Shown here piece after piece: positions 1 to 6,656 of a DNA stretch of 10,394 nucleotides. A program made the position numbers and the translations under genes. Source of the DNA: JAUXFS01 sp050329575 (GTDB taxonomy: Bacteria > Pseudomonadota > Alphaproteobacteria > Rhodospirillales > Defluviicoccaceae); the NCBI GenBank assembly GCA_050329575.1, contig JBHJOP010000114.1, positions 1 to 10,394 on the forward strand. Reading direction: 5' to 3'. Position 1 is the stretch's first letter, and each line of letters begins with the position of its first letter. Under the pieces are notes generated by a model. It ran no database searches. It saw only the letters and a list, made by a program, of their open reading frames with translations, and was not told the origin of the DNA.

Positions 1-17
1 TCCTTGAACTCCTGCAT
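1..17 (-). CDS. 5' end of a leftward gene, possibly mscL (partial)
   Basis: Only the first five complete codons and part of a sixth lie in the window. Read on the minus strand they give M-Q-E-F-K followed by a codon starting GA (Asp or Glu). The start is supported by a strong Shine-Dalgarno sequence, GGAGGG, at 23-28 (minus strand) with a 5-base spacer. Large-conductance mechanosensitive channels (MscL) begin with similar residues (M-x-x-E-F-K/R-x-F), so MscL is the best guess, but five residues cannot prove it. The gene is divergent from the YbjQ-family gene at 197, with about 180 bases between the two starts. The ATG and ribosome-binding site lie within a stem-loop (see 15-44). Confidence 0.4.
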
Positions 18-44
18 GGGATCCCTCCAGGACAGAATCCCATG
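15..44 (-). promoter_or_regulatory. Stem-loop over the start codon and ribosome-binding site of the leftmost gene
   Basis: CATGGGAT (15-22) and ATCCCATG (37-44) form a perfect 8-bp stem with a 14-base loop. In the minus-strand transcript the downstream arm ends with the AUG at 17-15, and the Shine-Dalgarno GGAGGG is the last part of the loop. Folding would pair the start codon while leaving the Shine-Dalgarno exposed, a layout compatible with translational control. The structure is read directly from the sequence; the regulatory role is inference. Confidence 0.4.
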
Positions 45-47
45 GTT

Positions 48-59
48 CGAATCGATTCG
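48..59. repeat. 12-bp perfect palindrome in divergent upstream region
   Basis: CGAATCGATTCG is exactly self-complementary. It sits between the divergent starts at 17 and 197, where a dimeric DNA-binding protein could act. No known operator consensus is recognised. The rest of 60-180 is C-rich non-coding sequence in which I find no convincing -35/-10 pair. Confidence 0.3.
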
Positions 60-196
60 CCGCCCCCACGCAACCCCCGTCTCGCCATCCCTCAAGGCCA
101 AATGCGATTCCCCTGGGCGTACGCGCATCTTCCCTCGCCGCATCCGGTGTGCTAACGGCATCCGGCAATGGACCGGCCACCGGGGAGAGACCGATC

Positions 197-520
197 ATGA
201 TCGTCACCACCACCGACGGCGTCGAAGGCCGCGCCATCACCGGCTATCTCGGCATCGTCGCCGGCGAGGCGGTGATGGGGACCAACGTGTTTCGGGATCT
301 GTTCGCCGGCATCCGCGACATCGTCGGCGGTCGCTCGGCATCCTACGAGAAAGAGCTGAAGAAGGCGAAGGCGACCGCTCTGCAGGAGATGATCGAGGAG
401 GCGCGGTCGCTTGGCGCCGACGCGGTCGTCGGCGTCGATCTCGACTACGAGCATCTCGGCGGCGACGGCAAGTCGATGCTGATGGTCTGCGTCAACGGCA
501 CCGCCGTGAAGCTTCGGTAA
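197..520 (+). CDS. YbjQ/UPF0145 family protein
   Basis: This 107-residue protein matches the YbjQ (UPF0145, putative heavy-metal-binding) family. It opens with a beta strand and then the G-x-x-V-x-G-x-x-x-G-x-N region (residues 18-30), followed by an R-D region (33-41), a helix rich in Lys and Glu (48-72), and the family's A-D-A-V-V-G-V-D-x-D/Y core near residues 75-84. The biochemical role of the family is not established. I chose the ATG at 197 because GGGGAGAGA (182-190) sits at the right distance and the family normally begins with M-I/L-V-T-T. An in-frame upstream start at 149 lacks a ribosome-binding site and would add non-conserved residues. It lies upstream of pnt on the same strand, 109 bases away, so co-transcription is possible but not shown. 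There is no signal peptide or membrane segment, so the protein is probably cytosolic. Confidence 0.85.
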   Translation: MIVTTTDGVEGRAITGYLGIVAGEAVMGTNVFRDLFAGIRDIVGGRSASYEKELKKAKATALQEMIEEARSLGADAVVGVDLDYEHLGGDGKSMLMVCVNGTAVKLR

Positions 521-545
521 CGGGTTCGCGGCACCGGGCTTTTTT
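521..545 (+). terminator. Weak terminator candidate after YbjQ gene
   Basis: A short imperfect stem (CGGGT around 521-525 with ACCG around 533-536) precedes a run of six T (540-545). The stem is poor, so termination here would be partial at best. Confidence 0.25.
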
Positions 546-558
546 CCGGCCCCCCCTC

Positions 559-587
559 TTGTGTCCCGCCGCCGGACCGTGCATAAA
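559..587 (+). promoter_or_regulatory. Candidate promoter for pnt operon
   Basis: TTGTGT (559-564) and CATAAA (582-587) are separated by 17 bases, and the second hexamer is preceded by TG-like context. It would give a leader of about 35 bases before the pntAA start. Matches to the sigma-70 consensus are only partial (3/6 and 4/6), so this is a candidate only. Confidence 0.3.
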
Positions 588-629
588 CCCCTCCCATAAA
601 CAGACAGGCAAAGCGCGGGGGACTCCCAG

Positions 630-1781
630 ATGAGGATCGCGATACCCAAAGAACGCGCGCCCGGAGAGACCCGGGTCGCGGCCTCGCCCGACACGGTGAA
701 GAAGTTCGTCGGCTTCGGCTTCGACGTCGTCGTCGAGAAGGGGGCCGGCGACGGCGCCTCGTTCACCGATGGCGAATTCGAACAAGCGGGTGCGACCATC
801 GCCAAGGACGCGGCGGCGGCGCTGAAGGATGCCGACGTCGTCCTCAAGGTCCAGAAGCCGCTGCGGGATGGCAAGACGGGCGAACTGGCGCTGATCAAGC
901 CGGGCGCCGTCCTGGTCGCCCAGATCAACGCGCTGGTCAATCGCGACGACGTCGAGGCCTATGCGGCCGGCGGCGTGATGGCGTTCGACATGCAGCTGAT
1001 GCCGCGCATCTCTCGCGCGCAGTCGATGGACGTGCTGTCCAGCCAGAACAACCTCGCCGGCTACCGGGCGGTGATCGACGGCGCCTACGAGTTCGGTTGC
1101 GCGATGCCGATGATGATGACCGCCGGCGGGACGGTGCCGCCGGCCAAGGTGTTCATCATGGGGGTCGGGGTCGCCGGTCTGCAGGCGATCGCCACCGCCA
1201 AGCGGCTGGGCGCGGTGGTCACCGCCACCGACGTGCGTCCGGCGACCAAGGAACAGGTGGAGAGCCTCGGCGGCAAGTTCGTGATGGTCGACGAGGCGGC
1301 GATGAAGGACGCCGAGACCTCCGGCGGCTACGCGAAGGAGATGTCGGAGGACTTCAAGAAACGGCAGGCCGCCGTCATCGCCGAGCACATCAAGAAACAG
1401 GACATCGTCATCACCACCGCCCTGATCCCCGGCCGGCCGGCGCCGGTGCTGGTCACCGAGGAGATGGTGGAGAGCATGAAGCCGGGCTCGGTGATCGTCG
1501 ATCTGGCGGTCGAGGCCGGCGGCAACTGTCCGCTGTCGGAGCCGGGCAAGGTGGTCGTCAAGCACGGCGTCAGGATCGTCGGCCACACCAACGTCCCCGG
1601 CCGCCTCGCCAAGGACGCGAGCGCCCTGTTCGCCAGGAACCTGTTCAACTTCCTCAGCCCCCACGTCGACAAGGAGAGCAAGACCTTCAAGTTCAAGGAG
1701 GACGACGAGACCGTCAAAGGAACCCTGCTCACCCGTGACGGCAAGGTGGTGAACCCGATGCTCACTGGGGAGACCAAATAG
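630..1781 (+). CDS. pntAA: NAD(P) transhydrogenase subunit alpha part 1 (NAD(H)-binding domain I)
   Basis: This 383-residue soluble subunit is domain I of the proton-translocating transhydrogenase. It carries the NAD(H) site and passes hydride to NADP+ bound on PntB, at the cytoplasmic face of the inner membrane. The start M-R-I-A-I-P-K-E-R and the following P-G-E-T-R-V-A are typical of the alanine dehydrogenase/PNT N-terminal domain. The signature R-I-S-R-A-Q-S-M-D (126-134), S-S-Q-N-N-L-A-G-Y-R (137-146), the Rossmann loop G-V-G-V-A-G (178-183) and the acidic residue D201 ending the second strand are all visible. Length and content match the three-gene Rhodospirillum rubrum type, where the alpha chain is split and this piece lacks membrane helices. 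It is first in the pntAA-pntAB-pntB operon and ends 2 bases before pntAB. A purine-rich GGGGGA at 617-622 is a modest ribosome-binding site. Confidence 0.96.
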   Translation: MRIAIPKERAPGETRVAASPDTVKKFVGFGFDVVVEKGAGDGASFTDGEFEQAGATIAKDAAAALKDADVVLKVQKPLRDGKTGELALIKPGAVLVAQINALVNRDDVEAYAAGGVMAFDMQLMPRISRAQSMDVLSSQNNLAGYRAVIDGAYEFGCAMPMMMTAGGTVPPAKVFIMGVGVAGLQAIATAKRLGAVVTATDVRPATKEQVESLGGKFVMVDEAAMKDAETSGGYAKEMSEDFKKRQAAVIAEHIKKQDIVITTALIPGRPAPVLVTEEMVESMKPGSVIVDLAVEAGGNCPLSEPGKVVVKHGVRIVGHTNVPGRLAKDASALFARNLFNFLSPHVDKESKTFKFKEDDETVKGTLLTRDGKVVNPMLTGETK

Positions 1782-1783
1782 CC

Positions 1784-2194
1784 ATGGAAGCGGCAACCAT
1801 CGTTGATCAGGCGGCGAGACTCGCCGACCAGGCGGCCCTACTCGCCGAGCAGGCGGGGCGGCTCGCCGCCGACGCGACCCAGATCTTGGTCAGTCAGGTA
1901 CCCGCCGCGGAAGGCGGGTTTCTGAGCCTCTTCACCATCTTCGTGCTGGCGGTGTTCGTCGGGTTCTACGTGGTGTGGAGCGTCACCCCGGCGCTGCACT
2001 CACCGCTGATGAGCGTCACCAACGCCATATCCTCGGTGATCATCGTCGGCGGCCTGCTCGCGGCCGGGCCGGCGCATTTCGATTTCTCGAAGGTGATGGG
2101 CTTCTTCGCCGTGGTCCTGGCGTCGGTCAACATCTTCGGCGGCTTCATCGTCACCCAGCGCATGCTGGCGATGTTCAAGAAGAAGAAGAAGTAG
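1784..2194 (+). CDS. pntAB: NAD(P) transhydrogenase subunit alpha part 2 (membrane domain II)
   Basis: This 136-residue membrane subunit forms part of the proton channel together with PntB. Three hydrophobic helices are visible at about residues 46-65, 75-94 and 104-125, with the conserved W-S-V-T-P-A-L-H-S-P-L-M loop (65-76) and S-V-N-I-F-G-G-F-I-V-T-Q-R-M-L (114-128). It ends in a run of lysines, consistent with a cytoplasmic tail. The N-terminal 40 residues are an Ala-rich, variable, probably helical extension built from three heptads (see 1808-1870). The start codon lies 2 bases after the pntAA stop, with GGGGAGA at 1767-1773 as ribosome-binding site, so translation of the two is probably coupled. 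The stop codon overlaps the pntB ribosome-binding site. Confidence 0.95.
   Translation: MEAATIVDQAARLADQAALLAEQAGRLAADATQILVSQVPAAEGGFLSLFTIFVLAVFVGFYVVWSVTPALHSPLMSVTNAISSVIIVGGLLAAGPAHFDFSKVMGFFAVVLASVNIFGGFIVTQRMLAMFKKKKK
1808..1870 (+). repeat. Three 21-bp tandem repeats inside pntAB
   Basis: Units at 1808-1828, 1829-1849 and 1850-1870 share the pattern CAGGCGG....CTCGCCG and encode the heptads QAARLAD, QAALLAE and QAGRLAA (residues 9-29). Each unit is exactly seven codons, so copy number can change without breaking the frame. The encoded helix has Leu and Ala on one face, as in an amphipathic or coiled-coil segment. Confidence 0.8.
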
Positions 2195-2206
2195 GAGGGC
2201 GGGACG

Positions 2207-3601
2207 ATGGCGCAAACGATAACCGGCTTCGCCTACCTGATCGCCGCGGTGCTGTTCATCATGGCGCTGCGGGGCCTGAGTTCGCCCGTGTCGGCGCGGC
2301 AGGGCAACATCTTCGGCATCGCCGGGATGGCGATCGCGGTGGTCACCACGCTGCTCAGCCCCGACGTGGTCAGCTACTGGATGATCATCCTCGGCATCCT
2401 GATCGGCGGCTCGATCGGGACCGCGATCGCGCTTCGCATCCAGATGACCGCTCTGCCGCAGCTGGTCGCCGCCTTCCACAGCCTGGTCGGTATGGCGGCG
2501 GTGTTCGTGGCCACCGCGGCACTCTATCATCCGGAGGCCTATGGCATCGGCACCGTCGGCAGCATCCACGCCGGCAGCCTGATCGAGATGGCCCTCGGCA
2601 CCGCGATCGGCGCGATCACCTTCTCGGGCTCGGTGATCGCCTTCCTCAAGCTGCAAGGGCTGATGAGCGGCAACCCGATCACCTTCCCGATGCAGCACCC
2701 GCTCAACGCCGCGGTCGGGCTGTTGATCCTGGCGCTGATCATCTGGTTCTGCGCCAGCGAGTCCTATACCGCCTACTGGCTGCTGGTGTTGCTGGCGTTC
2801 GCCATCGGCTTCCTGCTGATCATCCCGATCGGCGGCGCCGACATGCCGGTGGTGGTGTCGATGCTCAACTCGTACTCGGGGTGGGCGGCGGCCGGTATCG
2901 GCTTCACGCTGCAGAATCCGGCGCTGGTGATCGTCGGCGCGCTGGTCGGCTCCTCGGGTGCGATCCTCAGCTACATCATGTGCAAAGGGATGAACCGGTC
3001 GATCTTCAACGTGCTGCTCGGCGGCTTCGGCGGCGAAGGCGTCGCCCCGGCGGCCGGCGGCGCAGGCGGCGACCGCTCGGTCAAGACCGGGAGTGCCGAC
3101 GATGCCGCCTTCATCATGAAGAACGCTTCGAAGGTGATCATCATCCCGGGCTATGGCATGGCCGTCGCCCAGGCCCAGCACGCGCTCCGCGAGATGGCCG
3201 ACAAGCTGAAGGCGGAGGGTGTCGACGTCAAGTATGCCATTCACCCGGTGGCCGGACGGATGCCGGGGCACATGAACGTGCTGCTGGCCGAAGCGAGCGT
3301 GCCGTACGAGGAGGTGTTCGAGCTCGAGGAGATCAACCACGAGTTCTCGACCGCCGACGTCGCCTTCGTCATCGGCGCCAACGATATCACCAACCCGCTG
3401 GCCCGTACCGACCCGGGCTGCGACATCTACGGCATGCCGATTTTCGATGCCGACAAGGCGGGGACGACGCTGTTCATCAAGCGGTCGATGGCATCGGGCT
3501 ACGCCGGCGTCGACAACCCGCTGTTCTTCGCCGACAAGACGATGATGCTGTTCGGCGACGCCAAGAAGATGACCGAGGAGATCGTCCAGGCGCTCGGCTA
3601 G
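2207..3601 (+). CDS. pntB: NAD(P) transhydrogenase subunit beta (domains II and III)
   Basis: This 464-residue protein carries most of the proton-conducting membrane domain and the NADP(H)-binding domain III. The N-terminal two-thirds is a series of hydrophobic helices. H91, in A-F-H-S-L-V-G-M-A-A, falls at the same number as the E. coli beta-His91 involved in proton translocation. A Gly/Ala-rich linker near residues 270-295 joins the membrane part to domain III. Domain III shows G-Y-G-M-A-V-A-Q-A-Q from residue 315, H-P-V-A-G-R-M-P-G-H-M-N-V-L-L-A-E-A, and G-A-N-D (390-393), whose Asp matches E. coli beta-Asp392. The closing G-Y-A-G-V-x-N-P-L-F-F and M-L-F-G-D-A-K-K are also present. Family length is normal (E. 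coli PntB has 462 residues). AGGAGGG at 2193-2199 overlaps the pntAB stop and sits 7 bases before the ATG. The complex uses the proton gradient to make NADPH from NADH. Confidence 0.97.
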   Translation: MAQTITGFAYLIAAVLFIMALRGLSSPVSARQGNIFGIAGMAIAVVTTLLSPDVVSYWMIILGILIGGSIGTAIALRIQMTALPQLVAAFHSLVGMAAVFVATAALYHPEAYGIGTVGSIHAGSLIEMALGTAIGAITFSGSVIAFLKLQGLMSGNPITFPMQHPLNAAVGLLILALIIWFCASESYTAYWLLVLLAFAIGFLLIIPIGGADMPVVVSMLNSYSGWAAAGIGFTLQNPALVIVGALVGSSGAILSYIMCKGMNRSIFNVLLGGFGGEGVAPAAGGAGGDRSVKTGSADDAAFIMKNASKVIIIPGYGMAVAQAQHALREMADKLKAEGVDVKYAIHPVAGRMPGHMNVLLAEASVPYEEVFELEEINHEFSTADVAFVIGANDITNPLARTDPGCDIYGMPIFDADKAGTTLFIKRSMASGYAGVDNPLFFADKTMMLFGDAKKMTEEIVQALG

Positions 3602-3632
3602 GGATCATCGCGGGACGCCACCGACGGCGAAC

Positions 3633-3665
3633 AACGGGGCCCTTGCGTGGCCCCGTTCTCTTTCC
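3633..3665 (+). terminator. Intrinsic terminator of the pnt operon
   Basis: AACGGGGCC (3633-3641) and GGCCCCGTT (3649-3657) form a perfect 9-bp stem with a 7-base loop, followed by the pyrimidine-rich TCTCTTTCCC. It starts 32 bases after the pntB stop. Only short T runs follow, but stem strength and position make it convincing. It separates pnt from nnrS. Confidence 0.8.
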
Positions 3666-3731
3666 CGCTTGTCGAGGCGTGGACCCGGCGGCGGTTGCCC
3701 TCGCCGGCGCGGGGGCTTAGAACATCGAACG

Positions 3732-4940
3732 ATGCGCATCCAGATCGAGGACCCGCGCGCGTCGGCGGCGGCCGGCGCGGCCCCGCCGCTGCTCTCCTAT
3801 GGGTTCCGGCCGCTGTTCCTGGCCGCTGCCGGGTATGCGGTCGTCGCCATGGCGCTGTGGATCGCGTTGCTGCTGGGCTGGAGCGGCCCGCCGCTGGCGC
3901 TGGCGCCGGTGGCGTGGCACGCCCACGAGATGCTGTTCGGCTTCGCCGGTGCCGGCATCGGCGGCTTCCTGCTCCCCGCCGTGCCGAACTGGACCGGCCG
4001 CCCGCCGCTCGCCGGCCGGTCGCTGGCCGCGCTCGCCCTGTTGTGGCTGGTCGGGCGGATCGCCGTCGGCTGCGGCGGCGGCCTCGCGCCGACGGCGGTC
4101 GCGGTCGCCGATCTCGCGTTCCTGACGGCGATCCTCGCCATCGCCGCCGCCGGCGTGATCGCCGCCGACAATCGCCGCAATCTCCCGATCCTCGGCCTGC
4201 TCGCGCTGCTGATCGTCGGCGGTGCGCTGTCCCACGGCGACGCGGTCGGGCTCGACCCCGACTGGGGCGGGTTCGGCCGTCGCCTCGCCATGCACGTGAT
4301 CCTGTTGCTGATCGCGCTGATCGGCGGGCGCATCGTGCCGGCGTTCACCGGCAACTGGCTGGACAAGACCGGACGGCCCGGCACGCCCGCCCCGTTCGGG
4401 CGGTTCGACCAGGCGGTCCTCGTGGTCGCCGCCGTGGCGGCCGCTGCCGACGTCGTCGGGCCGGGAACGGCGGCCGCCGGGGTCCTGTTGGCGGTCGCGG
4501 GGATCCTCCACCTCGTTCGCCTCGGCCGCTGGCAGGGGCACCGCACGGGGTCCGCGCCGATCGTCTGGATCCTGCACCTCGGCTATCTGTGGCTCGGCCT
4601 CGGCAGCCTGGTGCTTGGCGTTTCGGCGCTGACCGACGGGGTGCCGCGCCTCGCGGGGGTGCACGCGCTGTCGGTCGGGGCGATCGGCACGATGCTGGTC
4701 GCGGTGATGTCGCGGGCGAGTCTCGGCCACACCGGGCGGGCGCTGGTCGCCGGCCCGGCGACGGCCGCGGTCTACGGACTGGTGACCGTCGCGGCGCTGA
4801 CGCGCACGGTGGCGCCGCTGTGGGACGCCGCCTTCATGGAGTTGCTGGTGATGTCCGCGGCGGCATGGATGGCCGGCTTCGGCCTGTTCTTCGCCGCCTA
4901 CCTGCCGGTGTGGCTGGGGCCGCGCGCGGACGGGCGCTGA
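3732..4940 (+). CDS. nnrS: NnrS family haem/copper membrane protein
   Basis: This 402-residue protein is hydrophobic along most of its length, consistent with about 12 membrane helices as known for NnrS. Motifs of the family are clear: S-Y-G-F-R-P-L-F-L (22-30), W-H-A-H-E-M-L-F-G (62-70), P-A-V-P-N-W-T-G (82-89), M-H near 187-188, G-G-R-I-V-P-A-F-T-G-N-W (198-209), H-A-L-S-V-G-A-I-G-T-M (from H311), and M-S-R-A-S-L-G-H-T-G-R (326-336). The conserved histidines are candidate haem/metal ligands. In denitrifiers and some pathogens NnrS is induced by nitric oxide and protects against NO stress. No other NO or denitrification gene lies beside it. I took the ATG at 3732 because the protein then begins just before the conserved region; no good Shine-Dalgarno precedes it. 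An in-frame TTG at 3669 also lacks one and adds a non-conserved Arg/Gly-rich segment. I see no FNR/NnrR box at 3602-3731. Confidence 0.93.
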   Translation: MRIQIEDPRASAAAGAAPPLLSYGFRPLFLAAAGYAVVAMALWIALLLGWSGPPLALAPVAWHAHEMLFGFAGAGIGGFLLPAVPNWTGRPPLAGRSLAALALLWLVGRIAVGCGGGLAPTAVAVADLAFLTAILAIAAAGVIAADNRRNLPILGLLALLIVGGALSHGDAVGLDPDWGGFGRRLAMHVILLLIALIGGRIVPAFTGNWLDKTGRPGTPAPFGRFDQAVLVVAAVAAAADVVGPGTAAAGVLLAVAGILHLVRLGRWQGHRTGSAPIVWILHLGYLWLGLGSLVLGVSALTDGVPRLAGVHALSVGAIGTMLVAVMSRASLGHTGRALVAGPATAAVYGLVTVAALTRTVAPLWDAAFMELLVMSAAAWMAGFGLFFAAYLPVWLGPRADGR

Positions 4941-4965
4941 CGGCGCGGTTCGGGGGCGACAGCGC

Positions 4966-4986
4966 GCCGCCCGCGGACGGGGCGGT
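4966..4986. terminator. GC-rich hairpin between convergent nnrS and rpsU
   Basis: CCGCCC (4967-4972) and GGGCGG (4980-4985) form a 6-bp stem with a 7-base loop, with a possible G-U pair outside. There is no T run on either strand. Its place between two converging genes suggests a shared transcription end, but an intrinsic terminator is not proven. Confidence 0.3.
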
Positions 4987-5028
4987 CGTCACCGGGTGCG
5001 AATCGGGGAGCGGCCGGGGGGTGGCGGT

Positions 5029-5232
5029 TCAGAAGCCTTCCCGTTCGAGGCGCTTGCGTTCCAGCTTGCGGGCGCGGCGGACCGCTTCCGCCTTTTCGCG
5101 CGCGCGGCGTTCCGAGGGCTTCTCGTAGGATCGCCTGAGTTTCATTTCGCGGAAGATGCCCTCGCGCTGCATCTTCTTCTTCAGCGCCTTGAGGGCCTGG
5201 TCGACGTTGTTGTCGCGGACGATGACTTGCAC
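5029..5232 (-). CDS. rpsU: 30S ribosomal protein S21
   Basis: This 67-residue, very basic protein of the small ribosomal subunit reads from a GTG start as x-Q-V-I-V-R-D-N-N-V-D-Q-A-L, then K-A-L-K-K-K-M-Q-R-E-G-I-F-R-E-M-K-L-R-R (about 15-34), Y-E-K-P-S-E-R-R-A-R-E-K-A-E-A (36-50) and a long Arg/Lys helix to the end. This is the usual alphaproteobacterial form and length. The start codon is GTG at 5232-5230; family members begin M-Q-V-I-V, and no closer ATG exists. A purine-rich GAGAAAGAGAG lies just upstream on the minus strand. S21 helps initiation on the 30S subunit. The gene is convergent with nnrS and divergent from peptide deformylase, so it is probably transcribed alone from the promoter suggested at 5287-5316. 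Confidence 0.95.
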   Translation of the reverse strand: MQVIVRDNNVDQALKALKKKMQREGIFREMKLRRSYEKPSERRAREKAEAVRRARKLERKRLEREGF

Positions 5233-5286
5233 GGGCGTTTGCTCTCTTTCTCTCCAACAGCTAAGGTAAGGATCGGCGGAGCGCGC

Positions 5287-5316
5287 CTTGTAGCACAGAC
5301 CCGCGGCGGCTGTGAA
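5287..5316 (-). promoter_or_regulatory. Candidate rpsU promoter
   Basis: On the minus strand TTCACA (5316-5311, 5 of 6 bases matching TTGACA) is followed after 18 bases by TACAAG (5292-5287, 4 of 6 matching TATAAT). Transcription would begin near 5280, giving a leader of about 48 bases before the GTG. This is a sequence match only. Confidence 0.4.
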
Positions 5317-5374
5317 GGCTTGTCGATCGCGTCCGCCGCCACGAAATCGTCGAACGGGCCGGGGAACAGCGCGG

Positions 5375-6007
5375 ATGGCCATTCTCAAGATCGCACGCAT
5401 GGGCCATCCGGTCCTGCGCCGGGCGGCCGAACCGGTGACCGACCCGACGGCGCCGGAGATCGCCCGGCTGGTCGCCGACATGATCGCAACCATGGTCGAC
5501 GCACCGGGGATCGGCCTCGCCGCGCCGCAGGTGCATGTGCCGCTGCGGATCGTCGTCTTCAACGTGCCGGCGGCGCGGGCCGGCGATCCGTCCGCGCCCG
5601 AGGGCAGCGCCGACGGACCGGTGCCGCTGACCGTGCTGATCAATCCGGCGATCGAGCCGCTGACCGCCGAGATCGCGAGCGACCGGGAGTCCTGCCTGTC
5701 GGTCCCGGGTCTCGCCGGAATCGTCCCCCGCTTCCGCCACATCCGCTACCGGGGATGGACGCCGAGCGGCGATCCCGTCGAGCGGACGGCCGCGGGGTTT
5801 CATGCCCGGGTCGTCCAGCACGAATGCGACCACCTCGACGGCATCCTCTATCCGCAGCGGATGACCGACCTCGCCTCACTCGCCTTCGTGTCCGAGATCG
5901 ACCGGCCGTATCCCGCCCGGCCGCCGTCCGACGGGACCGATGACCGGGCCGACGTCGCGGTCCGCGCCGCTGCCCGTTCCGAGGAGCCGTCCGATGGACA
6001 TCGATGA
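5375..6007 (+). CDS. def: Peptide deformylase
   Basis: This 210-residue metalloenzyme removes the formyl group from the initiator methionine of new proteins. All three family motifs are present: G-I-G-L-A-A-P-Q (45-52), E-S-C-L-S (105-109) and Q-H-E-C-D-H-L-D-G (148-156). The predicted metal ligands are C107, H149 and H153, and the catalytic base is E150. Motif 2 has Ser where classical enzymes have Gly (E-G-C-L-S), a variant known in some proteobacterial paralogues. The catalytic domain ends near residue 177, and the last 33 residues are a polar, probably disordered tail. GGGGAA near 5361 supports the ATG at 5375; an in-frame ATG at 5312 has no ribosome-binding site. The gene is not next to fmt (methionyl-tRNA formyltransferase), its common partner, so it may be a second copy. 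It overlaps the COQ9-family gene by 14 bases, implying translational coupling. Confidence 0.93.
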   Translation: MAILKIARMGHPVLRRAAEPVTDPTAPEIARLVADMIATMVDAPGIGLAAPQVHVPLRIVVFNVPAARAGDPSAPEGSADGPVPLTVLINPAIEPLTAEIASDRESCLSVPGLAGIVPRFRHIRYRGWTPSGDPVERTAAGFHARVVQHECDHLDGILYPQRMTDLASLAFVSEIDRPYPARPPSDGTDDRADVAVRAAARSEEPSDGHR

Positions 6008-6638
6008 GGTTCGCGACGCGATCGTGCTCGCCACCCTGCCGCACGTCGCCTTCGACGGTTGGAGCGGCAAGGCGCTCGCCGCCGGCGCCGCCGATGCCGG
6101 CTACCCGCCGGAGGTGGCGGCGAGGGCGTTCCCCGAGGGGATCACCGAGGCCATCGGTCACTGGTCGGCCCTCGGCGACCGGACGATGACCGAGGCGATG
6201 GCGGCGCTCGACCTCGAGGGGATGCGGATCCGTGACCGGATCGCCGCCGGGGTGAGGCTGCGAATCGGGATCGATGCCGCCCACCGCGAGGCGGTGCGGC
6301 GGACCCTGTCGTTCCTGGCGCTGCCGCCGAACGCGCCGCTCGCCGTCGCCAACACGCTTCGGACCGTCAGCGCCCTCTGGTATGCCGCCGGCGACCGCTC
6401 GACCGACTTCGACTTCTACACCAAGCGGGCGATGCTGGTTCCGGTCTATGCGTCGACGGTGCTCTACTGGCTGAACGACCGCTCCGAGGACCAGGCCGAT
6501 ACCTGGGCCTTCCTCGACCGGCGGATCGACGAGGCGCTGGCGATCCCGAAGCTGCGGGCGAGGATCGCCGAGGCCGCCGGCCGGCTGCTGCCGCCCCTCG
6601 CGCGGCGCCGTCGCGGCCTCTGGCGGCGGCCGGCCTAG
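5994..6638 (+). CDS. COQ9 family protein (ubiquinone biosynthesis)
   Basis: This 214-residue protein matches COQ9, a TetR-fold-derived lipid-binding protein that in mitochondria presents quinone intermediates to the hydroxylase COQ7. The hallmark block is at about 128-182: L-W-Y-A-A-G-D-R-S-T-D-F, then Y-T-K-R-A-M-L, V-Y-A-S-T, N-D-R-S-E-D, and T-W-A-F-L-D-R-R-I-D-E-A. It closely resembles the corresponding human segment. The N-terminal third (1-60) looks like the helix-turn-helix remnant typical of the family. The C-terminus is Arg-rich (204-212), which may help contact with membrane lipids. The start at 5994 has GAGGAG at 5981-5986 and lies inside the end of the deformylase gene. The protein ends 18 bases before the converging regulator gene. 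Bacterial function is inferred from the family. Confidence 0.9.
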   Translation: MDIDEVRDAIVLATLPHVAFDGWSGKALAAGAADAGYPPEVAARAFPEGITEAIGHWSALGDRTMTEAMAALDLEGMRIRDRIAAGVRLRIGIDAAHREAVRRTLSFLALPPNAPLAVANTLRTVSALWYAAGDRSTDFDFYTKRAMLVPVYASTVLYWLNDRSEDQADTWAFLDRRIDEALAIPKLRARIAEAAGRLLPPLARRRRGLWRRPA

Positions 6639-6656
6639 GATCCGGCGCCGGCGGTT

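Noticed and set aside
40..68. tRNA-like 3' end: GGTTCGAATC followed at the right distance by CCA (66-68)
   Set aside because: With the T loop at 46-52 the T stem pairs only 3 of 5 bases, no anticodon arm can be formed upstream, and the region is better explained as the leader of the minus-strand gene starting at 17.
149..196. Earlier start for the YbjQ-family protein
   Set aside because: The start at 197 has GGGGAGAGA at proper distance and matches the family's usual N-terminus.
3669..3731. Upstream TTG start for NnrS
   Set aside because: No ribosome-binding site, and the extra 21 residues are Arg/Gly-rich with no family similarity.
6639..6656. CCGGCGCCGG palindrome between the converging COQ9 and regulator genes as a terminator
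   Set aside because: It is self-complementary with no loop, has no T run, and is short for a GC-rich genome; too weak to annotate.
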